Source: JANELJ01 sp024511395
GTDB lineage: Bacteria > Pseudomonadota > Gammaproteobacteria > GRL18
Assembly: GCA_963681975.1 (NCBI GenBank)
Contig: OY820613.1
Coordinates: forward strand, 372,001-436,000
Length of the DNA stretch: 64,000 nt
Direction: 5' to 3'
Shown: piece after piece, positions 18,330 through 28,223 of the stretch
How positions within the stretch are numbered: the first letter of the stretch is position 1
How the letters are laid out: the number at the start of each line of letters is the position of its first letter
The notes under the pieces: model-generated
Told to the model about the DNA's origin: nothing
Databases searched by the model: none
What the model saw: the letters and a program-made list of their open reading frames with translations, nothing else
Made by a program: the position numbers and the translations under genes

Positions 18330-19285
18330 ATGACTAAATACTATATAGTCATTTTTGTCGGTATTCTGCTAGCCTTTTTTCAACTGCTTCCAGTCCAGTC
18401 TGCTTCTGCTCAGTCCAAATGTCTTTTTGTGTCTTCCTATCATCAGGGATATGCTTGGTCAGATTGGGTAGAGAAAGGCCTGCGTAATGTCCTGAAGGGC
18501 AAATGTGAACTCAGACAGTTTAATATGGATACTAAACACAGGAAAACAGAGCAGGATAAACAAAAGGCAGCGACTCAGGCTTATGAACTGATTAAGCAAT
18601 GGCAGCCAGATATTGTGATTACTGCAGATGATAATGCTGCCCGCTACCTGGTCCAGCCTTATTTGAAAAATACGGATATTCCAGTGGTATTAACTGGAGT
18701 GTAAAAGAATACGCTTTTCCTTATGCTAATGCGACCGGCATGGTTGAAGTGGCGCCAATCCGCCCTATGATAAAAAAATCCCTGGAACTGACTAATACCA
18801 AGACGGCTTTCTACCTTGGTGCAAACACGACCACTGAAAAGAAAAATCTTAAGCGCTTTAAAGAACTGGTATTACAGAAGGGATTGAAGCTTAACTTTAA
18901 ACTGGTTGATAACATGAAACAATGGCTGGCAGCTTATGAAGAAGTTCAGCAAAGCGATCTGCTTATTATCGGCAGTTATGCCGGTATTAGTAACTGGAAC
19001 CAGGAGCATGCGGTTCGGAAACTGCGTATGATATCCAGAAAACTGAGTGTTACCAGCCATGAGTGGATGATGCCGGTCAGTATGCTGGGTTTTACCAAAA
19101 TACCGGAAGAACAGGGGGAGTGGGCTGGTAAAACAGCCCTGGCTATTTTATCCGGGACAGAAATTAGTAGAATTCCAGTTATAGCCAATCGTAAGTGGGA
19201 CTTATGGATTAATCCTGAACTGCTTAAATACGCTGGCGTAAGTCTGCCTGCCTCGCTTAAAAAACGGGCAAAAAGGATAGAATGA
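18330..19285 (+). pseudogene. ABC-type substrate-binding protein, frameshifted
   Basis: The 5' part (18330-18704) has a signal peptide ending SASAQS and continues CLFVSSYHQGYAWSDWVEKG to IPVVLTGV-stop. The 3' part follows in another frame from about 18690 (NWSVKEYAFPYANATGMVEV) to 19285. The junction GTATTAACTGGAGT looks like a short deletion between small direct repeats of TATT/ATTAAC, removing a few codons and shifting the frame. The protein resembles ABC_sub_bind-type periplasmic proteins that are often co-encoded with GGDEF sensors. The last bases overlap the start of the GGDEF-EAL pseudogene (ATGA). Confidence 0.75.
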
Positions 19286-20359
19286 ATCTCCCAGTCAAAC
19301 CTTTTCTTATTATTACCTTAATACTGGTGTTCTTCTCAACGCTGATTATCAGTAGTTATTTGAATCTGGGTAAAAAAAAGCTGAACCTGCAGCAGGATCT
19401 AATGCAGATGCACAGTAATTTTCTGGAAATTATCAATACTTCAGAAAATTTAATGAATATGCTCACCAGCTTCCGACAGGCATCTGATAGCGACAATTTA
19501 TCCCAGCTGACCCTGTTAACGGAAGAATTATTCAAGCGTTATCACTTTCTTGAAAGCGTTCTGTTTCAGAACTGGGTGGATGAGTCCAGCCTGCTTGAAT
19601 TTGAGTAGGGGATTCGTAAAGTGGGGTGGCCAGGTTATAACGTATACAGCAGTAGAGAAAAACTGTCCCTCCCGAAATTTTCTTGGTCGCAGTGGTTATC
19701 TCCCTGTTAGTTTTATAGAACCCTTATCACCTGACAATGTATTTATAATGGGACAGAATATGCTGGAATATTCTGTTTATAAAATATATGCTAGGGAAGT
19801 TGTTGAAGAAGGTAAAATCAGTCTGTTTCGTTTTGATAATCAGCTGGGACATAATCACAAGTGCCTGACATTATTACAGGCAACCTATTATGGATTTATA
19901 CTGCCGGAATTAGGAAAAGACAGACAGTTGCAATTTGATGGTTTTTTTCTGTTACTACTGGATATGGATAAAATTCTGGAGGTCATTGCATTTACACAGA
20001 AAAAATATCAGCTTCAGATTATTGAGCAGCCAGCAGAGTAACAAAGCAACCAGTTATTATCATTTGATAAAGTGGTTTTAAGTCGGAGTTTTTTTATTCC
20101 TGATGCGGGTGTTGGTATTAAAGCCTCTCAGACACTGTCTATTACTGAGCTGGTGCATGTTCGTCAATGGTTATATGCCTCTGTTATTACCTTCCTTATA
20201 GGCCTGTTTTTTATTTATCGAGAAAATCAGCTGCAGGCCAGAAAAAAAATAAAAGAAACCAATGATAAATTAAAACAGACACGGATTTATGCAGAACATA
20301 CCTTATCAGCCATGACTGATGGTGTCATATTAATTGATGAAAAGAGTAATGTTCAACTG

Positions 20360-20434
20360 CTAAACCCTAAACCCTAAACCCTAAACCCTAAACCCTAAAC
20401 CCTAAACCCTAAACCCTAAACCCTAAACCCTAAA
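20360..20434 (+). repeat. Telomere-type heptanucleotide array (TAAACCC)10
   Basis: Ten perfect TAAACCC units run from 20361 to 20430, followed by TAAA. This is the plant-type telomeric heptamer (CCCTAAA/TTTAGGG). It sits inside PAS coding sequence: without it the frame reads QLLNPKAESLTG, and that native sequence already contains one and a half units. Nine extra units add 63 bp, a multiple of three, yet every reading frame of the array meets a TAA, so translation stops. Confidence 0.95.
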
Positions 20435-21828
20435 GCCGAAAGTCTGACAGGGTTTCATAATAAAGAGGCTACGGGTAAACCTCTGAATAGTATTCTCAGC
20501 CTGTATAAGGACGATCCGTCTGCTCCTGTGGATGTTTATAATCTACTGATTGAAGAAGATAGTTTAACCCGGACGATTAATCTAAATCTGATAAGCACTG
20601 ATAAAACAAATACAATTCTTGAAGTTAAAGTGACCAGAGTTAATCCATTATCTGAACAATCAGGACAGGTTATTGTTTTAAGGGATGTCAGTCTGGAACA
20701 GGAGTTAACGGATGAACTAACCTATCAGGCAACTCATGATAACCTTACGGGGCTTTATAACCGTATGGCGTTTGAAAATCAGGTTAAAACTGCTTTAGTG
20801 GATAATATCTCCAACCACAGAGAACATACGGCTTTATACCTTGACCTGGATCATTTTAAACTGGTTAATGATACCTGTGGTCATGCGGCGGGTGACGAGC
20901 TGCTAAAAATAGTTTCGGGTATTTTACGCACAGAGTTAAGAGATCAGGATTTTCTTGCCCGTCTTGGAGGTGATGAATTCGGGGTGTTATTCTGGGGAAT
21001 GCTGGTAAGCTCTGCCAGGGAAATAGCAGAACGTCTGCTCAATACTATCCGCAATTTTCGTTTTGAATGGGAGGGTAAAATTTTTGATACGCGAGCCTGT
21101 ATTGATCTTTCAAAAGTGAATACAGAAACTGGTACCCTGAAAAATGTCATGATGGCCGTTGATCTTGCCTGCCTCAGATTCATGCAGCACTGGAACAGGA
21201 CCGATATGAATTATTTTTTCAGCCAATTCGTCCCGTGTTTAATAATCCCGAATTGCAACCCATGCGGGAAATCCTGATCCGTATGAGAGATAAGAATGGT
21301 CAGTTAATATTACCCACACACTTTATTCCCCCGGCAGAACGCTATGATGTAATGAATAAAATTGATCACTGGGTCATTAAAAATCTGATTGACTTTTTAA
21401 ATGCCGGTAAGGATACTTATAATAACGGTTATAGTATTAATCTCTCAGGTCAGTCACTGACGGAACCGAAAATGCCCGGTTATATTGAAGCCCTGCTGGC
21501 TTCTTCTGATGTTCCGGCAGAAAAAATCTGTTTTGAAATAACAGAGACGGCGGCAATTGCCAACCTCAATGCGGCCAGAAACTTTATTAAGCGGATGCAT
21601 AAGCTGGGCTGCCATATACTGCTGGATGATTTTGGTTCTGGCCTCAGTTCCTTTGCCTATCTAAAAGCCCTACCTATTGACTACATAAAAATTGACGGTC
21701 GGTTTATACAGAGTATTGCAAACGATCCTGTGGATGAAGCCATGGTGCGTATGATCCATGAGATTGCCCAGGTTATGCATATTAAAACCATTGCTGAGTT
21801 TGTTGAAACCGAGGAATCGTTTGAAATA

Positions 21829-23326
21829 GTTCAACCTGAATAATACCGTTTTAAGCCTGACATCAAGCCAGGTTTAAAGCAGCTGATTGCCCCGGTTTGA
21901 TAAAAGACCCCATCAAACCGGAAATAATTTTGAGCCACAAAAGCCGGAGCTTATTGAGGATCTTTCTTAAGTTATGTCCAGCGGCTACCATAACCACATT
22001 AATGGCATCACCGACTGCACCTTTGAGGTAGCAGCGGTCTAAACGGCCATCGTTTTTCATATGACCAATTTCAGGCTCAATCGCACTGCGCCGTTTTAAT
22101 GCCTTTTTAATACTTCGGGTAACGCCTCGCTTCTGACCTGAGATAAAAACTTTAGTGTCTTTTACTTCATGTCCACGATAACCCCGGTCAACAAAGCAGT
22201 GTTCCGGTTGTACGGCTGTAAACTGTTTTATCTGTTCCAGTTGTGGCAGCAAGGTATGTCCATCATAAGGATTGCCCGGACAACTTTGAGCACCAATAAC
22301 AAAGCCTTCCTTGTTAGTTACCGCGATACTGGTTTTAACTCCAAATTCATAAGGCTTATGAGCTTTGCCTTTACTGATACACTCGACTTCCGGTGCATGT
22401 AAACTGTAAAGCTTGTTTTTACTGTGCTGCTCCTGCTCAATCAGTTTCTGAGCCTGTTTTAGAGCTACTTCAAACAGAGACTGAATATCAACAGAATAGT
22501 TGGGCAGTTGTCGTTCAATATCCCGTTTAACACGACCTAAACGGGATTTCAGTTTATTGTTCATTTTCTTCATGCGTTTAAACTGTTTTGCATGTGCATA
22601 ACGACTGGCCATTAGTACATATTGCGGCCCAACCCGATTATAGTTCTGACGCAGTTTAATACCGTGCTCTTTGGACAGTTTAACCAGGTTTTCTCTGGCT
22701 TTGTTCAGGAGCTTTGAATCGGTTGGAAAAGCGATGTTCTTTTCCTGTACGGTAGTATCTACCGTGACTTTCTTTAAACTGCCGGGCTTTATGGTTTTAC
22801 TCTTTAGTCCGGCTTTAATGGTTTCAATCAGTAATTTTTCACTGCCTGATTTACCCAGCCGGTTACGCCATTTGGTCATGGTCACAGGGTGTATAGGCAT
22901 TTTATGCTGAAAGTATTCTTCACCACAGAAATACTGCCAGTACGGATTTTCTGTCCAGCCTTTTACTACCTGTTCATCCGATAAATCATGCAGGTGTTTC
23001 AGGTAATGCAATCCTGCAATCAATCGAGTGCGTATGGCAGGAGCACCTTTAGTGGATACAAACAGAGCGCCCCATTCTTTATCAGGACTTTCCCAATCTA
23101 TGTGTTTTGATAACTTAATCAACTCATGGTTTATGTCCAGCATGTTTTCAAGGCGCATCCTGAACAGGTCTTCCTGAGGTATTTTTGGCTGTTTCTCTGG
23201 CTTCATTCTGGTCTGGAAATTTGCAAGGTAATAAGGCTTATTTTACCAAAAACCTGCAAATTTAACACCCATAATCAAGAAATATTTCTTTATAAATCAA
23301 TGCACTATGTTTTATTCAGGGCAGAC
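21829..23326 (-). mobile_element. IS-A copy 3
   Basis: Flanked by GAAATA at 21823-21828 and 23327-23332. Removing the element and one GAAATA rejoins the EAL frame as ESFEIVRKIGIDYIQGYLIA, which proves both the insertion and its 6-bp duplication. Confidence 0.95.
21863..23206 (-). CDS. IS5-family transposase (IS-A copy 3)
   Basis: 447 residues, nearly identical to copy 1. It differs mainly at VTMTKWRNRLGK (V for T, L for P). All three catalytic acidic residues are present and there is no internal stop. Confidence 0.92.
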   Translation of the reverse strand: MKPEKQPKIPQEDLFRMRLENMLDINHELIKLSKHIDWESPDKEWGALFVSTKGAPAIRTRLIAGLHYLKHLHDLSDEQVVKGWTENPYWQYFCGEEYFQHKMPIHPVTMTKWRNRLGKSGSEKLLIETIKAGLKSKTIKPGSLKKVTVDTTVQEKNIAFPTDSKLLNKARENLVKLSKEHGIKLRQNYNRVGPQYVLMASRYAHAKQFKRMKKMNNKLKSRLGRVKRDIERQLPNYSVDIQSLFEVALKQAQKLIEQEQHSKNKLYSLHAPEVECISKGKAHKPYEFGVKTSIAVTNKEGFVIGAQSCPGNPYDGHTLLPQLEQIKQFTAVQPEHCFVDRGYRGHEVKDTKVFISGQKRGVTRSIKKALKRRSAIEPEIGHMKNDGRLDRCYLKGAVGDAINVVMVAAGHNLRKILNKLRLLWLKIISGLMGSFIKPGQSAALNLA

Positions 23327-23398
23327 GAAATAGTAAGAAAAATCGGTATTGACTATATTCAGGGCTACCTGATTGCCAGACCGGAACCCTTATAAATA

Positions 23399-24896
23399 GT
23401 TCAACCTGAATAATACCGTTTTAAGCCTGACCTCAAGCCAGGTTTAAAGCAGCAGATTGCTCCGGTTTGATAAAACACCCCATCAAACCGGAAATAATTT
23501 TGAGCCACAAAAGCCGGAGCTTATTGAGGATCTTTCTTAAGTTATGACCAGCGGCTACCATAACCACATTAATGGCATCACCGACTGCACCTTTCAGATA
23601 GCAGCGGTCTAAACGGCCATCGTTTTTCATATGACCAATTTCAGGCTCAATCGCACTGCGCCGTTTTAATGCCTTTTTAATACTTCGGGTAACGCCTCGT
23701 TTCTGACCTGAGATAAAAACTTTCGTGTCTTTTACTTCATGTCCACGATAACCCCGGTCAACAAAGCACTGTTCCGGTTGTACTGCTGTAAACTGTTTTA
23801 TCTGCTCCAGTTGTGGTAACAAGGTATGTCCATCATAAGGATTTCCTGGACAACTTTGAGCCCCAATAACAAAGCCTTCCTTGTTGGTCACAGCGATACT
23901 GGCTTTAACCCCAAATTCATAAGGCTTATGAGCTTTGCCTTTACTGACACACTCGACTTCCGGGGCGTGTAAACTGTAAAGCTTGTTCTTACTGTGCTGC
24001 TCCTGCTCTATCAGTTTCTGTGCCTGTTCCAGAACCACTTCAAACAGTGACTGAATATCAACAGAATAATTGGGCAGTTGTCGTTCAATATCCCTTTTAA
24101 CGCGACCTAAACGGGATTTCAGTTTATTATTCATTTTCTTCATGCGTTTAAACTGTTTTGCATGAGCATAACGACTGGCCATTAATACATATTGAGGTCC
24201 AATCCGATTATAATTCTGGCGCAGTTTAATACCGTGCTCTTTGGACAGTTTAACCAGGTTTTCTCTGGCTTTGTTCAGGAGCTTTGAATCGGTTGGAAAA
24301 GCGATGTTCTTTTCCTGTACGGTAGTATCTACCGTGACTTTCTTTAAACTGCCGGGCTTTATGGTTTTACTCTTTAGTCCGGCCTTAATGGTTTCAATCA
24401 GTAATTTTTCACTGCCTGACTTACCCAGCCGGTTACGCCATTTGGTCATGGTCGTAGGGTGTATAGGCATCTTATGCTGAAAGTATTCTTCTCCACAAAA
24501 ACATTGCCAGTACGGATTTTCTGTCCAGCTTTTTACGACCTGTTCATCCGATAAATCATGCAGATGTTTCAGGTAATGCAATCCTGCAATCAGGCGAGTG
24601 CGTATAGCAGGAGCGCCTTTAGTGGATATAAACAGAGCTCCCCATTCTTTATCAAGACTTTCCCAGTTTATGTGTTTTGATAACTTAATCAACTCATGAT
24701 TTAAGTCCAGCATGTTTTCAAGACGCATCCTGAACAGGTCTTCCTGAGGTATTTTTGGCTGTTTCTTTGGCTTCATTTTGGTATGGAAATTTGCAAGGTA
24801 ATAAGGCTTATTTTACCAAAAACTTGCAAATTTAACACCCATAATCAAGCAATATTTCTTTATAAATCAATGCTATATGTTTTATTCAGGGTGGAC
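23399..24896 (-). mobile_element. IS-A copy 4 (most diverged copy)
   Basis: Flanked by TAAATA at 23393-23398 and 24897-24902. The insertion point lies just past the stop codon of the EAL remnant, 72 bp from copy 3. The transposase-proximal end is GTCCACCCTGAATAAAACAT. Nucleotide differences from the other copies are scattered along its length, so this is an older or separately acquired sublineage. Confidence 0.92.
23433..24776 (-). CDS. IS5-family transposase (IS-A copy 4)
   Basis: 447 residues. Distinctive changes include MKPKKQ at the start, LNHELIKLSKHINWESLDKE, FISTKG, VVKSWTENPYWQCFCG, NRIGPQ, FEVVLEQAQ and the tail CFIKPEQS. The D-D-E residues are retained. It is the most distant of the window's IS-A proteins but clearly the same element. 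Confidence 0.9.
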   Translation of the reverse strand: MKPKKQPKIPQEDLFRMRLENMLDLNHELIKLSKHINWESLDKEWGALFISTKGAPAIRTRLIAGLHYLKHLHDLSDEQVVKSWTENPYWQCFCGEEYFQHKMPIHPTTMTKWRNRLGKSGSEKLLIETIKAGLKSKTIKPGSLKKVTVDTTVQEKNIAFPTDSKLLNKARENLVKLSKEHGIKLRQNYNRIGPQYVLMASRYAHAKQFKRMKKMNNKLKSRLGRVKRDIERQLPNYSVDIQSLFEVVLEQAQKLIEQEQHSKNKLYSLHAPEVECVSKGKAHKPYEFGVKASIAVTNKEGFVIGAQSCPGNPYDGHTLLPQLEQIKQFTAVQPEQCFVDRGYRGHEVKDTKVFISGQKRGVTRSIKKALKRRSAIEPEIGHMKNDGRLDRCYLKGAVGDAINVVMVAAGHNLRKILNKLRLLWLKIISGLMGCFIKPEQSAALNLA

Positions 24897-24918
24897 TAAA
24901 TATCTTCCATCCCTTCTG

Positions 24919-25722
24919 TTAAGGTTTGATCCGCTGCTCTGCAGTATTATTATCAATCTGTAAATTGCCATCCTCAAGATAGATGGTCAGATAGTTCCAT
25001 TGATTGATCACATAACGGATCGCCACACCCAGCTTGCTGTCTTTGGTTGTTTTAGAGACTTTATCATCACACCACTGTTTAAAGTCATCCAGTAAGGGTT
25101 TGCTTTTTTCCTGACGAATAAGATAGCGTTGTTCAGCATTGAGGTATTTTATTTGTTTTTCAATTGCATACAACTTAGCTATTTTGCTGATAGCCATCTG
25201 TACCATGCCCGGCTTTTTCTGTTTGTCTTTGGGCAATGCTTTTAAGGCATCGTGGAATTTACGCCGGACATGCGCCATGTATCCCAGCAAGATAACATCA
25301 CTGTCGTTACCGTCAAAGATATGATAACCAGGGAAACCATCCGTTTGCAGATAGCCCGGGAATCCCGTTAAAAATGCTTTAGCATGCTGACCAGCACGGG
25401 TGGGCTGATACTCATACAAAACAACGGGGTACTCGGGGGCATAGTCCCCACTTTGATAAAGCCACATATAAGACTTCGAGGTGTTATCACGGCCATCATT
25501 GATCACCCGCAAAGTGGTTTCATCTGCCTGGATAATTTTCTGTATAATGAGGTAGTACAGGAGTCGATTATAGAAAGGCTTAAGCAATTCAGCTGATTTG
25601 AGCACCCAGTTGGACATGCTGGCTCTGGAAATATCAATCTTATATATTCTGCAGTGCGGGGGTGTCTTCTGGTAGTATTTTATCGCTTGAACTCCAGTCT
25701 TTATTATACTAAAAAACAGCAT
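24919..25722 (-). pseudogene. IS66 TnpC transposase fragment
   Basis: The readable part starts at about DISRASMSNWVLKSAELLKP and contains the first DDE aspartate in QADETTLRVIND, the YEYQPTRAGQHAKAFL and LQTDGFPGYH segments, and MAHVRRKFHDAL. It ends at DNNTAEQRIKP followed by TAA. Full-length TnpC is about 500 residues; this is 267 with an atypical first 25, so both ends are truncated. An inverted repeat CAGCATTAAA/TTTAATGCTG lies between it and tnpB. Confidence 0.75.
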
Positions 25723-25768
25723 TAAATTCTTGGTTTTATTCTATTTTATTCAAGCATTTAATGCTGTT

Positions 25769-26125
25769 TCAGTTGTTTTTCAGACCATGAATTTCAGGAT
25801 GGGCATGGCACTGTGTATAGGATAAACCATCCAGTAACCATTGTAATTCTCGCAGGGTTAATGAGAGTGTTTGTGGGTCTTTTTCAGTCGGCCACTGAAA
25901 CTTGCCTTTTTCCAGGGTGTGGTTGTAAAGCCAGAAACCATTACGTCCCCAATAGAGAATTTTGAGCTTATCCCTTTGGCGGTTACAAAAAACAAAAACA
26001 CTGCCATCAAAGGGAGCATGCTCCAATTGTTCTGAAACAAGCAGTGATAATCCCGGCGTGGCTTTTCTCATATCGGTGACACCAGAAACCAGATACACCT
26101 GATTGACAGGGATACCATTTATCAT
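25769..26125 (-). CDS. IS66 accessory protein TnpB
   Basis: 118 residues with the family pattern: VYLVSGVTDMRKATPGLSLL near residue 11, FVFCNRQRDKLKILYWGRNGFWLY near 45, and FQWP near 76. Its length equals that of typical IS66 Orf2/TnpB, so the gene itself appears intact. The start overlaps the tnpA stop. With a broken TnpC it cannot support transposition on its own. Confidence 0.85.
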   Translation of the reverse strand: MINGIPVNQVYLVSGVTDMRKATPGLSLLVSEQLEHAPFDGSVFVFCNRQRDKLKILYWGRNGFWLYNHTLEKGKFQWPTEKDPQTLSLTLRELQWLLDGLSYTQCHAHPEIHGLKNN

Positions 26126-26430
26126 GAAACAGTCCTGAGTAATTCCAGGACAGGCTTTATCTGATTTAGATCCGTATCAGAATTAATTTCCAGACTAAAA
26201 CCATTAGTGTGGCTTATTTTGACGGTACCAGCATTGATGGACTTAGCCAGCAGGTTATGGAATAAACTGACTTTTGCTACTGTCTGTTTTAGATGGTGTA
26301 ACATACCCCAGTTTCTTACGATAATAACTAAAAATATGAGTGGGGATATTATGTTGTTGACAATAGGTTGCCTGACTTAATTTACTGGCCTGGCTCGCCT
26401 CGATGTGAAGCTTCATCGAAGCATCTTTTG
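26122..26430 (-). pseudogene. IS66 TnpA, frameshifted
   Basis: The upstream frame reads HIEASQASKLSQATYCQQHN and SYYRKKLG (helix-turn-helix type), while the downstream frame (26122-26304) carries AGTVKISHTNGFSLEINSDT, the usual TnpA C-terminus. The two lie in different frames and meet near 26270. Confidence 0.65.
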
Positions 26431-26437
26431 AATTGGC

Positions 26438-26521
26438 TGGGGTCTTTTATCAAACCGGGGCAATCAGCTGCTTTAAACCTGGCTTGATGTCAGGCTTAAA
26501 ACGGTATTATTCAGGTTGAAC
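26438..26521 (+). mobile_element. IS-A copy 5, 84-bp end fragment
   Basis: Matches only the last 84 bp of IS-A (GGGTCTTTTATCAAACCGGG ... CAGGTTGAAC). Its right junction with IS4 sequence (TATGTA next) is identical to that of copy 2 at 15476/15477. The left side is cut at IS66 remnant DNA. Confidence 0.9.
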
Positions 26522-26819
26522 TATGTAGTAGCATAGAACAATTTTGCCAAATGGCGATGTCAACATTGACGGTCTCCAAAACGACCGTTTACTGGTGGTA
26601 TTCATTATTGGAATCCATTGTTAACCATAAACGAAAACAATTAACGGATGTGCTTGAAAGAACGTATTTTTTCCTGAAAGAAAATGCTGGCAGAGCCCAT
26701 CCTAAACGGGATAAGTCTACTGGACTTTATCAGTTCGGTGTAGAACCTAATATTGGAGTTACATCCTGATGGGTAAACTATTGAAACGAAATGATAAAAT
26801 CCTTAAAGACATACCTATG
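26522..26819 (+). pseudogene. IS4-family transposase C-terminal fragment, second copy
   Basis: Reads in frame as IEQFCQMAMSTLTVSK onward to PNIGVTS and a TGA ending at 26769, then to the IS4 terminal repeat (CATAGGTATG inverted) at 26819. It is diverged at about ten positions from 15477-15773. Everything 5' of the IS-A junction is missing. Confidence 0.85.
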
Positions 26820-26850
26820 ATAAAACCATAAAACCATAGAAACATTATTA

Positions 26851-27869
26851 ACCTGAGATCTGGATAAGAACCCAGTCATTTACCTAAATACAGAGAGTTT
26901 TCATATTACTCTCATCTATTCTGATTGTCGGCTTGTCTTTTTTATGACAATAGGCAATCAGAGAACCAATAAGGTTCAACATAAAACCACTTACGCTTCT
27001 ATGACGTGAATGTTCAATCTGTGTAATATTTTTTAGCTGCTCATTAACCGTTTCAATTATAAAACGTTTTTTCAGCATAATCTTATCCCACAATGCAATG
27101 GCACGTGGTTTCATGTTTCGTCTGACATTGGTAATAAGCCCGACATCCTGTTCAAACAGTTCATCACTTAAAAGACTGGAGACATAGCCTTTGTCACCAT
27201 AAAGCTTTCCATATAAGTCTTTGGCCATTTCAGGAACCGGTTTTCTGTCATCTACATTACCGGCCGTCAATTTAGTGGCCAGTATTTCACCTTTATGATT
27301 AATGATCAGGTGAACTTTAAACCCATAGAACCACCCCATGGTCGATTTGCCTCGCTGAGCAACACCATCAAAGACTTTATGCCTGGGTATGCGAATGTTT
27401 TGGCATACTTTAATGCTGCTCGCATCAACAAAGGCAATTCCGGTGGGCTTTCCTTTGCAATGAGTAAAGTAAGCGCATAATGGCACCAGTACCGATGACA
27501 TCACTCACAGGAAACGGCTATAGCTCAATAAATTTGGAAACTCTTTCCTAAGATGTTGATGCACATGGCATAAATAATAACTCTTAAAATCTTTGTAATG
27601 TGACTGATGAAAGTTAATCAGGATAGTCATCAGTTCACCGGGGCTCATTACACCTTGTCGTCTTCTCTTTTTATCACCGGATTCCAGCAGTGTTTTTTCC
27701 CATTCAGGATAAAAGACCTGGTTGAAATCATCGATATTACAATACAATTCATCTATAGTAGTCACTTGCCTGTTCCTTGTTCAAATTCATTTGATTTGGT
27801 CATTAAATGATCTGATCGAGAAACAGGCATTTAGTTCAATATTTTTTAGTTCTTATCCAGAATTCAGGT
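26851..27869 (-). mobile_element. IS982-family element, copy 1
   Basis: Terminal repeats ACCTGAGATCTGGATAAGAA (26851) and ACCTGAATTCTGGATAAGAA (inverted, ending 27869). No matching target duplication is visible (flanks CATTATTA and TGATTAGT), unlike copy 2 at 54631-55649. Confidence 0.85.
26884..27765 (-). pseudogene. IS982 transposase with in-frame TGA (copy 1)
   Basis: The frame begins GTG (MTTIDELYCNIDDFNQVFYP) and runs to SRFL, then TGA at 27505-27507. It continues in the same frame VMSSVLVPLCAYFTHCKGK through IAFVDASSIKVC, KSTMGWFYGFKVH, YGDKGYVS and RFIIETVNEQLKNITQIEHS. The position of the stop corresponds to the residue after RF in other IS982 proteins. The identical stop occurs in copy 2. 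Either the gene is dead and was moved in trans, or the codon is read through. Confidence 0.85.
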
Positions 27870-27908
27870 TGATTAGTAATTTAATTTTTTAAATTTGAGT
27901 AAACAGGT

Positions 27909-28178
27909 ATGGGATTTTTTCAGGAAATTGATGAGCAATATTTCGTAGAAGAAATATCTTATGACGATATGATGGTTATTCTGGAACATCAGAAACATGA
28001 ACATGAGTCTGAAAATTTACAGAACTTTTCCGCACAAAATCAGGAGCAGAATGCTGAAGCAAAGGCGATTCCTGATCAGCAACAAACTGAACAGAAAATA
28101 ACCAAAGCCGATGAAATTACGCGTCGTATTGCAGAAAATGCCAATAAAAAACTGCCTAACTGGTTACTGAATCATTAG
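27909..28178 (+). CDS. Small acidic protein of unknown function
   Basis: An 89-residue frame starting MGFFQEIDEQYFVEEISYDD, glutamine- and glutamate-rich in the middle (a probable coiled or disordered region), ending KLPNWLLNH. It begins 39 bases after the IS982 end, so its natural upstream region may be lost. No family is recognised. Codon use looks like that of its chromosomal neighbours. Confidence 0.5.
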   Translation: MGFFQEIDEQYFVEEISYDDMMVILEHQKHEHESENLQNFSAQNQEQNAEAKAIPDQQQTEQKITKADEITRRIAENANKKLPNWLLNH

Positions 28179-28223
28179 AATAACCAGTTAGTAAAAATTA
28201 TTCAGTGTAGTAATTCACCCATT

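Larger units (their letters stand above)
19282..23395 (+). pseudogene. Membrane PAS-GGDEF-EAL cyclic di-GMP protein, multiply disrupted
   Basis: In order: a membrane helix at the start (PFLIITLILVFFSTLIISS), an extracytoplasmic sensor region, a second helix (WLYASVITFLIGLFFIY, near 20170), a PAS region, GGDEF (HDNLTGLYNRMAF ... ARLGGDEFGVLFW) and EAL (CFEITETAAIANL, LLDDFGSGLSSF, IDYIKIDGRFIQ). Lesions: TAG at 19606, a frameshift near 19710, TAA at 20039, the TAAACCC array at 20360-20434, a deletion with frameshift at the GGDEF-EAL linker near 21170, and IS-A copy 3 at 21829. The last codons (RKIGIDYIQGYLIARPEPL) lie at 23333-23395 after the IS. The gene is dead. Confidence 0.88.
24903..26437 (-). 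mobile_element. IS66-family remnant
   Basis: Minus-strand order tnpA-tnpB-tnpC as in IS66. tnpC lacks its N-terminal portion and stops abruptly at NNTAEQRIKP, before the usual C-terminal domain. tnpA is frameshifted. The left side ends at IS-A copy 4 and the right side at a truncated IS-A tail, with no visible terminal repeats, so both ends appear lost. Confidence 0.75.

Noticed and set aside
20360..20434. CRISPR array
   Set aside because: The repeats are perfect 7-mers without spacers; it is a simple tandem repeat.
26840..27880. Target duplication of IS982 copy 1
   Set aside because: Flanks CATTATTA and TGATTAGT do not match.
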